Positions 21,777 through 31,400 of a DNA stretch of 64,000 nt are shown here, piece after piece. Origin of the DNA: Thinopyrum elongatum (Eukaryota > Streptophyta > Magnoliopsida > Poales > Poaceae); the NCBI GenBank assembly GCA_011799875.1, contig CM022302.1:97419494-97483493 (forward strand), given 5' to 3'. Each line of letters starts with the position of its first letter. The stretch's first letter is position 1. The notes beneath the pieces were generated by a model that saw only the letters and a program-made list of their open reading frames with translations, was not told the origin of the DNA and did not search any database. The translations under genes were made by a program, and so were the position numbers.

Positions 21777-24700
21777 TTAAGTATAAAAACGACGGAGTAG
21801 CTCCGCATTCCAAGCGCGCGGCTCGTCTTTATTATGCTCCACGTTGTAGAGGTGATACGCTCCGTTGTGGAGCACCTTGGTGACGATGAAGGGACCTTCC
21901 CAAGCGGGGGCAAGTTTGTGAGGCCGTTGCTGGTTCACTCGGAGCACAAGGTCTCCTTCCTGAAATGCTCGACCCTTCACATTTCTGGCATATAATCGAC
22001 GAAGGTCTTGCTGATAAATGGTCGATCGGATCAAGGCCATCTCTCTTTCTTCTTCCAGAAGATCAACAGCATCTTCTCGAGCTCGTTCTGCTTCAGCTTC
22101 TGAAAAAAGTTCTACTCGGGGCGCATTGTGAAGCAAGTCACTCGGCAACACAGCCTCAGCCCCATAGACCATGAAGAAGGGGGTTCGACCAGTCGACCGA
22201 TTTGGTGTTGTTCTTAATCCCCAAAGGACTGATGGTAGCTCATCTACCCAAGCGCCGGCCGCATGTTTGAGGTCGCGCATCAATCAAGGTTTCAGACCTT
22301 TGAGAATCAAGCCGTTCGCTCTTTCTGCCTGTCCATTCGACTGAGGGTGGGCGACTGAAGCATAGTCGACCCGAGTACCTTGAGATGCACAGAAAGCTCG
22401 AAACTCATCCGAATCAAAGTTCGACCCATTATCTGTGATGATGTTGTGTGGGACTCCATATCTAAATGTTAACCCTCTGATGAAGCTGACCGCAGTACTT
22501 GCATCCAGGTTTTTGACAGGTTTAGCTTCGATCCACTTGGTGAACTTGTCGACTGCTACAAGCACATGGGTGAAACCACTCCTGCCAGTCTTCAGAGGTC
22601 CCACCATATCCAATCCCCAAACAGCGAAAGGCCAGACGAGTGGAATGGTCTTCAGAGCTGAAGCGGGTTTGTGAGACATGTTGGAGTAGAACTGACAGCC
22701 CTCACATTTGTCAATTATCTCCTTTGCCATCTCATTTGCCCGCGGCAAATAAAACCCTGCTCGATACGCTTTGGCCACGACGGCCCGAGAAGACGCATGG
22801 TGACCACAGGTTCCCGAGTGAATATCATCGAGGATCATTCGGCCTTCTTCCGGAGTGATGCATTTCTGAACGACCCCCGTGACACTTTCTCTATAGAGTT
22901 GCTCCCCCATTACTGTGAAGGCTTTGGATCGACGGACAATCTGGCGAGCCTCTTCTTCATCCTCTGGAAGCTCTTTCCTGAGAATATATGCAATGTACGA
23001 CACTGTCCAATCTGGAATAACAATCAAAACTTCCATGATCAAGTCGACCACAGCTGGGATTTCAACTTCAGTCGGATCAGTGGAACTTTTAGGCTGTGGG
23101 GGCTCTTCTGTGAAGGGATCTTCTTGAACTGATGGTGCGTGAATATGCTCCAAAAACACATTGCTGGGAATAGGCTCCCACTTGGATCCTATCTTCGCCA
23201 AGTCATCAGCTGCTTGATTCTTCAGTCGGGGTATATGGTGGAGCTCTAGCCCTTCAAACTTCTTTTCTAACTTTCTCACCGCATTGCAATAACCAGTCAT
23301 AGCTTGGCTCCTGATGTCCCACTCCTTCATCACTTGATTAACCACTAAATCTGAGTCACCGTAAACCATTAGGCGGCGAACGCCGAGTGAAATGGCCATT
23401 CGCAACCCATACAAGAGTGCTTCATATTCAGCTTCATTGTTGGAGGAATCAAAGTGAATCTGGAGAACATATTTGAGGTTGTCGCCTCGTGGAGATACCA
23501 GGACCACTCCAGCGCCTGAACCATTCAACATCTTGGACCCGTCGAAGAACATAGTCCAATGTTCCGACTGTATCTGGGTCGGTAACTGTTGTTCAATCCA
23601 CTCGACGAGGAAATCTGCTATCGCTTGAGACTTTATCGCTTTCTTTGCCTCGAACTTGATATCCAACGGAAGGAGTTCAATCGCCCACTTTGCCACTCGG
23701 CCAGTTGCATCTCTGTTGTTTAGAATTTCTGACAACGGAGCGTCACTGATGACTGTAATCGAATGATCTGAGAAGTAATGTGCAACCTTCTTTGTGGTCA
23801 AGTAGATTCCATAGACAAGCTTCTGATAATGTGGATATCTCTGCTTGGATGGAGTTAAGACTTCAGAAATATAATACACTAGGCGTTGAACCTTGTAGGT
23901 TTTACCTTCTTCTTCCCGCTCGACCGTGAGTACTGTACTGACAACCTGTCCAGTGGCTGCTATATAAAGCAGTAAAGGCTCTTTGCTGATTGGAGCAGCA
24001 AGCACCGGCTGGGTGGAAAGCAGGGCTTTGAGCTCTGCAAACACTGCGTCAGCTTCAGGAGTCCACTCGAATTTATCAGATTTCTTCATCAGTCGGTAAA
24101 GAGGCAATGCCTTTTCACCGAGGCGAGAGATGAATAGACTCAAAGCGGCCAAACAACCAGTAAGCTTCTGAACGTCATGTACACGCACAGGGCGTTTCAT
24201 TCGGAGGATTGCACCAACTTTCTCTGGGTTTGCATCGATCCCACGTTCGGAAACGAGGAAACCGAGTAACTTTCCACCTGGAACTCCAAATGTACACTTC
24301 GACGGATTAAGCTTGATATCATATCTTCTCAAATTGGCAAAGGTTTCAGCAAGGTCAGTCAGCAGGTCGGAACCTTTGCGCGACTTAACCACGATGTCAT
24401 CCATGTATGCTTCCACATTCCGACTGATTTGAGTTAGCAGGCACTTCTGTATCATGCGCATGAATGTGGCACCAGCATTCTTGAGACCAAAGGGCATGGT
24501 GACATAGCAAAAGCACCCGAATGGGGTGATAAAAGCTGTTTTTATTTCATCAGGTCCATACAGTCGGATCTGATGGTACCCGGAATATGCATCCAGGAAA
24601 GACAATCGCTCACATCCCGCAGTCGAGTCGACTATCTGATTGATGCGGGGGAGAGGAAAATGATCTTTCGGGCAGGCCCGATTGATATGCTTGAAATCAA

Positions 24701-24989
24701 TGCACATACGGAGTGAATCGTCCTTCTTGGGAACCATGACAACATTGGCGAGCCACTCGGAGTGGTAAATCTCGCGGATGAACTCAGCTGCCAGAAGCCG
24801 AGCCACCTCCTCGCCAATTGCCTTTCTCTTCTCCGCAGCGGACCGACGGAGGTGCTCTTTCACGGGTTTTGCCTTTGGATCGACTCGCAAACGGTGCTCA
24901 GCCAGCCCCCTGGGTACACCCGGCATGTCAGATGGCTTCCATGCGAAGATGTCCCAGTTCTCACGGAGGAACTGGATGAGCGCTTCTTC
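21777..24989 (-). pseudogene. pol: Pol of the gypsy element: RT, dual RNase H, integrase
   Basis: One minus-strand frame from 24989 to 21777, interrupted by a single TGA (22284-22286); a TAG at 24990-24992 separates it from protease. Counting from 24926, reverse transcriptase occupies about residues 1-260 with the catalytic YMDD at 174-177. A first RNase H-like region follows at about 310-430 without its usual acidic residues. A second, archaeal-type RNase H at about 455-585 keeps its acids (FDGS, EAEYEA, DSDLV). The integrase HHCC finger and DDE core (GLDMVG; DNGSNF; AERANG) end the upper part. After the TGA the integrase C-terminus continues to a stop at 21777. Both stops are explained by C to T (CAG to TAG, CGA to TGA). 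The element cannot make full Pol now. Confidence 0.92.
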
Positions 24990-25738
24990 CTATTTGCTGT
25001 CGAGTGTTGTTGAGATATGAGTCAGTGCAGCACTGGGATCGGTCGGGTGAATGTGAACAGGCTTTGTTTCACCGGACGACTGAAATGCAGACTCAGAAGC
25101 AGGCTTCTTAGTGCGCAACAAATCACTCGGATCCGCAGTCTTCTTATACTCTTCCATATCAATCGCTGCCATCTGTTCATCGGCAATCTTAGAGCCCTTC
25201 TGGAGGCACTCTTCTGCTCGTTGCTGATTGCCAGTGACCGTGATCACGCCCTTGGGGCCAGGCATCTTCAGCTTGAGGTACACGTAACACGGTCGAGCCA
25301 TGAAACGGGCATATGCAGTTCTGCCCAGAATAGCATGATAGGCACTGTGAAAATCCACAACTTCAAATGTCAGCTTCTCCTTGCGGTAATTCTTTGAGTC
25401 ACCGAAAACCACGTCAAGAGTGATCTGTCCGAGTGAATCGGCTTTCTTCCCTGGAATGACACCATGGAACCGCATGTTGCTCTCACTGAGCCTGGACATC
25501 GGAATGCCCATCCCACGAAGAGTCTCTGCATACAAAATGTTCAAGCCGCTGCCACCATCCATCAAGACTTTGGTCAGTCGGGTGCCCCCAACGACCGGGT
25601 CGACCACCAACGCTTGCCTCCCGGGGGTGGCGACGTGCGGTGGGTGGTCAGATTGGTCGAATGTGATGGGAGTCTTTGACCATTTCAAGTATGTCGTTGT
25701 TGCCGGAGCAACCATGTTTACCTCTCTGTTGATGACTT
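24990..25738 (-). pseudogene. Aspartic protease region of the gypsy element
   Basis: Minus-strand frame 25715 to 24990. The retroviral-type active site appears as LMDGGSGLNILY, followed by a flap-like segment and AILGRTAYARFMA, in the place expected between Gag and RT. A one-base deletion in an A-run (plus-strand 25767-25771) puts it out of frame with Gag upstream, and TAG at 24990-24992 cuts it from Pol. In a working element it would process the Gag-Pol polyprotein inside the particle. Confidence 0.88.
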
Positions 25739-27997
25739 TCAGTCGACTTTTACTCTCAATGTCAGCAAAAACATCAAAGTGGAATTGACGTTAGGGAAAC
25801 CGTCATCATCTTCTTCCTGATCACCATCCTTGTCAGACTCTTTTTCCTTTTCATTGGGCTGTTTCTCTCGGAACTGCTGGATCAGGAGCCGACACTGTCG
25901 AGTGGTGTGTTTGGGATAAATCAGATTTCCCTCTTCATCCTTCTTGGTATGAATGTGACATGGCAAGTCCAACACATTGTTCCTAGCCTGATCTTTCACC
26001 TTCTTGGGGATCCAGGGTCCCTTGGGCTTTCCTTTGAATTTCCCTTGAGTTACAACTGCAGCTTCACCTGGACCTGCTAGCTCGGCTTTGCGTTTCTGCT
26101 TCCGACCCACTCCGGTGTCTTGGACGACTGGCTTGCCCTTCCCACTGCGGAGTCGGTCCTCTTCTTCACCATTAGCGTACCGGGTGGCTATTTCCATCAT
26201 TCGGGTTAGAGACATATCTCCTGTCCGACCGAATTTCAAGTTAAGCTCCCGATACCGAACGCCTTCCTTGAAGGCACAAACTGCTTGGTGTTGGGATACA
26301 TTCTCTACCGTGTGGTGTAATGTGGTCCATCTTTGGATGTAATCCCTCAGAGTTTCATTCGGCTTCTGTACACAATGCTGCAATTCTGTCAACCCCGCAG
26401 GTCGTTTGCATGTGCCCTCAAATGTCCTGACAAACACTCAGGCTAACTCCTCCCAGCTGAATATACTGCCTGGAGCCAACTGATTCAGCCATGCTCTGGC
26501 CAACCCTTCCAGCATGAGAGGAAGGTGTTTCATAGCTACCTCATCATTTCCACCACCGATCTGGACAGCCACTCGGTAATCTTCCAGCCAAGTATCGGGC
26601 TTCGACTCACCGGTGAACTTACTGACCCCAGTCGCCAACCTGAAGTTGGGGGGGATCTCAGCGGCTCTGATAGATCTGCTAAAACACTCGGGACCCGAAA
26701 CATGAATCCTTCTTCCACTCGGGCGATCCCTGCCTTGCCCCTCTCTGTGTACTCGGTTCCTGTCGACCAAACCGTGCACCAAAATTGACATCGCATCAAA
26801 CCCTGGCTCCCTTGGGTCGACCGGCGTCCGCCGCCCTCCGCTGTACGGGCGCCTGTCATCATAGTGCCGGGGCACATATGATCCGCTTCTCAGAGGGGGT
26901 GTAGGCGCTCGACGGCGGTCATCACGGCCGAGTCGATGATCGTACTGCTCGTGGATCCGACCCAAGTGCTGATCTTGGCGATGCACCCGTCCCTCACGCC
27001 GCGGAGGCGATCTTGGGCTGTGAGCCGACTGAACTGTGTCAGCCACCACAGATCTGCTATGGATTCTGTCACGCGACTGTGACACTGCAGTGTTTTGGTC
27101 TCCTGCTGCCCAGAGCAGAGCCCGGATCTGCATCAGACCCCGTCCAGCTTCCGACTGGGATGGCTGGATGGATTCTGCTATACGAGCTGCGGCTGCAAGA
27201 TTCTGAATCAGAGTGCGGTATACCTGAGGTTCAGGAGGGAATAATTGTCTCCGTCGACTGGACTAAGGAATCCGCTGCCGAGCACGTTCGTCGAGTGCAT
27301 GCTGAAGATTTTCTAGTCGAGTGCGTTCAGCCAAAGTGGCCAAGCGCGTTGCCTCCAAGGCCCGAGCCTCAGAGGTCTCTCCGATGATGGGCGTGTGGAG
27401 TGCTTCCTCGTTGCGGCGGTGAAGTTCCTCCCTCCGCTGCGAAGAGAGGGTTTCAGGGTGGTATTCCTCGTGAACACGCGACGGATCGCCACCGCCGTCG
27501 CCGCCTCCGTTGCGACGCATCCCAGGCGGGCTACGTGGCGTGTCGACCATCAGGACCTCCACCGCAGGATCGCTGCTGTCGCACTCGGACAGAGTCTCGA
27601 CGGAGCCAGTCGACTGATCGAACAAGCCGTAGAGAGATTCATCGGGCTCGATTGCCGCGACTTGAGGAGTGGCCGATTGATGTGCCACTGCATGCTTCAC
27701 CCACCGCTGAAGCCGCAATCGACCAGATCGCTTGCGACGGCGAACATCGGGGAACGAAGACGCCGTAGGAAACGACCGATATTGGGTCGATGGCTGCCGC
27801 AGAAGGACGCCGGGGACACATGCGCGAAAGTGCGTCGCCCCGCGGACGGGGAACGTCTCGACGTCGAGGGGGGCCTCCTGGAGCCAGGCGGAGTCGTCGG
27901 CGATGAAGACGAGCGCACCGAGACGGATCTCGTGGCCCTCAGCCAAACCTCCACTCGAAACCATGATGATGGGAATCGGAAAAAATCGCAACCTCAC
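25739..27997 (-). pseudogene. gag: Gag of the gypsy element
   Basis: Three minus-strand pieces of one frame: 27997-27263, 27262-26438 and 26437-25739, split by TAG (27263-27265) and TGA (26438-26440). The N-terminal part is Arg/Glu-rich with an acidic middle. The central part holds the retrotransposon Gag fold (SKFTGESKPDTWLEDY; MLEGLARAWLNQL; FEGTCKRP; ETLRDYIQRW). The C-terminal part is basic and holds a CHIHTK...HTTRQCRLL zinc-binding-like segment in place of a canonical knuckle. Both stops fit CAG to TAG and CGA to TGA. Gag would form the cytoplasmic particle. Upstream initiation is uncertain because the region from the primer-binding site to 27997 has no other good ATG. Confidence 0.88.
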
Positions 27998-28018
27998 CAG
28001 AAAGTTGCTAAGACACCT

Positions 28019-28036
28019 GCCCCACGGTGGGCGCCA
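28019..28036 (-). promoter_or_regulatory. Primer-binding site of the gypsy element
   Basis: On the minus strand, two bases after the 5' LTR end, the sequence reads TGGCGCCCACCGTGGG. The TGG start pairs with a tRNA CCA end. I do not name the tRNA. Confidence 0.8.
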
Positions 28037-28038
28037 AC

Positions 28039-28634
28039 TGTCGTGGTTCTAAGTCTGACAGTAGAATGGGGGGTAGGTATGAGGAGGCAAGATCCTAGCT
28101 ACGGTGAGGTTGTGCACGCAAGATTTACGAGTTCAGGCCCTTCTCGGAGGAAGTAATAGCCCTACGTCTCGGTGCCCGGAGGCTCGGTCGATTGACTTAT
28201 GCGTGAAAGTTACAGGGGGTGCGAACTCTTGTGCCTGAGGAGAGGGGTGGCTTATATAGAGTGCGCCAGGACCCCAACCGTCCCACGTTACAAGGGTTTC
28301 AATGTCTGTAAAGACAGGATGTTACTGATAACGCCAGCAATAAAGGCAAATAAATGATCATTAAGACTACGGAGTGAACGCCTGACCCTTGCCATCCTGA
28401 GTGACCTTAGATCTTCTATCTTCCGAGTGGTTTCCGGTGTGGTCGAGTGAGTACACCCCGGTCGAATGGAATTGGGTTGTCCGAGTGAACTGTTGATCGA
28501 GTGGGTTGCACCCTGTGGCGATTTCAGCCGGTAGATGGTGCCATCCTTTGAATGTCATTGGCCTTAGGGCAGTGTCCTCGGTAAGGGTGTCTAGGTCGGG
28601 CCTATTACCCTACCCTAGGTACATGTCTTCGTCA
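28039..28634 (-). repeat. Right (5') LTR of the gypsy element
   Basis: 596 bp and the same ends as the left LTR. On the minus strand, CTATATAAG (28251-28259) lies about 375 bases into the LTR and is the likely TATA box for gag-pol. The eight differences from the left LTR are all transitions. Confidence 0.95.
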
Positions 28635-28639
28635 CTGGC
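28635..28639 (+). repeat. Target site duplication CTGGC (right copy)
   Basis: Exact match of the five bases at 15637-15641. Confidence 0.95.
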
Positions 28640-28957
28640 CTCGCTCGAGGACATTCTCTTGACATTTCTGCCTGGCCCCCTTTATAAAAGTTGTTCAGGT
28701 GGACGAGGAGCCTCCGAAGTAACGCCATACAACCGCTCATGCGAGCGGTCGCGGTCGCATGGAACGCCGTCTTTTACTCTGTGCCTTCTGGCGCGCCTCC
28801 TCCTGATTTCTCGTGCTTCCTCCTTTACTTCTTTCCATATTCTCACTTGATTTCGTTCATATTTAGCCCATTTCCTGTGGAAACTCAACAAAGAGGGGAT
28901 TTATGAAATCTTTTGCATTCATTAGTCATTAGTAGCAATATCAGAGCAAATATCTTA
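28640..28957. other. Spacer between gypsy element and Harbinger-type nest
   Basis: Short open frames on both strands (for example minus 28891-28682, Arg-rich) that I do not recognise. It continues the DNA at 15636 before the gypsy insertion. Confidence 0.4.
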
Positions 28958-29615
28958 CAGCTCGTTTGGTAGCCATCATTTGGGCTCAGAATCGGAGAAT
29001 TCATTTGATAATTCCCGAAAAACGGGTTTGGCTGCCGAGGAATCGACCGTAGGATTTCATTCGACGATTCCAGCCGATGGAAACTTTGCCTACACCCAAA
29101 TCCCGTGCCCCCAGCCGTCGTTCCCTTTCATTTCAGTCTCTCCTCTCGCCCCCGACACCCTCCTCTCCTTCCCGCACCCGTCCCGACGCCCTCCCACCCC
29201 AGATCTCTCGTCCACCACCGCCGCCACCATGACTCCCTCCTTCTCGGCCGCCGGTGACGCATCCTTGCCTTGGTGAATAGCTCCTTCCTCGATTCCTCTT
29301 CTCCCGTCATCTCTACGCGTGAAATCTCCTCTTCCCCGAGCTGTCTGTTTGATGCCTTGCCGCCTCCGGTGACCGCAGCACCGTCGTCGAGTTCTCATCT
29401 CTGGTAAGTTATCTCAACCTCTCTTCTCCTCCCTCCCTCCCTCTCTCCGACGGATATTTTCATCCTCTTCAGCCCTAACCCTAACCTCGCCCTGAGCAGC
29501 ACATCTCCCTCAAGCTCGCCGGATCAGGACACCTCTGGAAGATATACAGTTCTTGACCTCCCACCCAGGCCCTGCACCTCGTCTCTGACCTCACAGTACA
29601 GCAGCTTGCAAGGTA

Positions 29616-29641
29616 CCCCCCCCCCCCCCCCCCCCCCCCCC
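29616..29641 (+). repeat. 26-base poly-C tract
   Basis: Uninterrupted C run followed by GCGCGGGGG. It may fold and is length-unstable. Confidence 0.95.
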
Positions 29642-31343
29642 GCGCGGGGGCTTAAGTTAATGTTTCTTTGTAGGTTGTAGAAGGTCTTCGTCACTTGGTC
29701 AGTTCTTGGTTCGCTGTATCAGATCCGGTGACATGAATTGCTACCACCCTGTGATAATAACACTACTGTGTAAGTCAAGAGCTAGTCAGATACCCCATGT
29801 TAATCAGGTGTATCACGTTTGGAGTCCATCTCAGATGACGTGCATCACTTAACCATAACATTGGTGTTTATTTCTTGATGATCAGCAGTAGCCTGGTTAG
29901 ATACCAGAGGATAGATCCTTGTTGGTTAGTGCTCGTAGTTTGTGCGGGGTAGGCACCGATGGGTTCATCGTGGGTGTTGCTCCATGGCAAGTTTCAACAG
30001 CGTGTGGCTTCAATTTTTTTTCCATAGAAATTGTAATCTCTTTTCTGACTCCTGTGGCAGTACATATACCCAGGCATATTTAACGACCTTTCTAGCTGGC
30101 AGTATTTTTGAAAGAATTGTGTACATCAACTGATTTTGACGTAGGTAATTGAAGTGTTCGTCTGAAATTGAAGACAACATTTGCTACTTGGTAAAATGTG
30201 ATGATTGCTGATGGCATAACATTCTTAACTACAAATATAAATATAAATTTTAGCATATCACCACTGCAGCAGTCGTTCATCGTGGGCATAACATACCTGA
30301 AACTTTGCGCGAATGAAAATGGTGGCTTAACTACAGTCAGGGCCGGTCCGGAGATTTCGGGGGCCAGGGCGAAGCTAGAACCTGGGGCCCCTTATAATAT
30401 AAACCTCTCTTGGGATATTTACAGGCCTCACATCGGTTTACGTGAATATGTAGCTATCTTAAAGATGCATATGCTTCTTATTGTATGACAAAAACAATCA
30501 AATAATAAGGCGGCAATGCATACCTCGGCCATCATCAACGCATCTTGTGCCTCCCTGTACATGTTTTTCTTGATAAGTTTTTATGTTGTTTGAGGACGCA
30601 TTAGAACCATCTTGTATATATATAATGAGGACATTGAGTCAAATTTCATTAACTATATGAGAAAATCATTGTATAGAAATGCAATAAACCCACTATATTA
30701 CTTATTATCATATGCTGATCAGAAAACGTCATGTCCACTTCGATCCGAAAGATCTAAGATGAATTTTTTCTATGGAGAAGAATCATATGAATATCTCTGA
30801 GATAGTGTTTCTGCAGCATCATTCCAAACTATATATTTTTTTTGATTATCCAGTTGAACAAACAAGTTCATACAGAAAAAAAAGAACAGTTCATAAAGAA
30901 TTCGGCACAAGTTAATCACAATTCAGTAGACATCATCCCATGCTTCCTATTTTTGTAATCAAACAACAACGCCATGGTTCCTAATTTTCGGATGCAAAGT
31001 GAAGATCCTGTTCATAGTGTCTACAGATTTTCTGCCGGGAGCAAGGAAGAGTATAAATCTCAAAATCAATACAGCCCTAGAGGATTCGATAAGAAAGAAG
31101 CAAAACGATCCTTACCAGAACCTGAAGACACCATGGTTCCCAAAGCCTACTGGCGTGCTCCTCCTCCGTCGGTGCCCTTGGGCACTAGCGGCGATGACCT
31201 TGCGGCGATTGGGGAAAACGTGGGGGCGTTCTACGCTGGGAGGGCTTTGGGAAATATGGTCAGGCAGGCCGGCCCGTGTCCAGGGCCAGGCCCAGTATCT
31301 CCCGCTGTTCTAGGGGCCCCGTTGTGCGATCGCAAGGAAAAAG

Positions 31344-31359
31344 CAAAACCTACGTACTG
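31344..31359 (+). repeat. Target site duplication of the LINE (left copy)
   Basis: CAAAACCTACGTACTG, repeated exactly at 37761-37776. A 16-bp duplication next to a homopolymer tail is typical of target-primed LINE insertion. Confidence 0.95.
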
Positions 31360-31400
31360 TTTTTTTTTTTTTTTTGGCAACTAAAAACTTTATTTCAACT

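Larger units (their letters stand above)
15642..28634 (-). mobile_element. Complete Ty3/gypsy (Tat-like) LTR retrotransposon, 12,993 bp
   Basis: Two 596-bp LTRs, a perfect 5-bp target duplication, a primer-binding site and a polypurine tract define a complete element read on the minus strand. Gag, aspartic protease, reverse transcriptase, two RNase H-like domains and integrase follow in the usual Ty3 order from 27997 down to 21777. The second, archaeal-type RNase H and the extra gene on the opposite strand point to the Tat lineage. The 5' LTR is the right-hand one. Coding frames are broken by four stops and one frameshift. The LTRs differ at 8 of 596 positions, all transitions (K about 0.0136). 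At the widely used grass LTR rate of 1.3e-8 per site per year this gives an insertion about 0.5 million years ago. I do not assign a named wheat family. Confidence 0.95.

Noticed and set aside
22435..25788. Plus-strand open frames across the gypsy pol region
   Set aside because: Shadows of the minus-strand pol and protease; the real antisense gene ends at 20539.
27395..28156. 253-codon plus-strand open frame
   Set aside because: It is the antisense shadow of Gag and runs into the LTR; GC-rich codons of Gag keep the opposite strand open.
29470..29490. CCCTAACCCTAACC resembling telomere repeat
   Set aside because: Only two units; chance or promoter telo-box at most, not an interstitial telomere.
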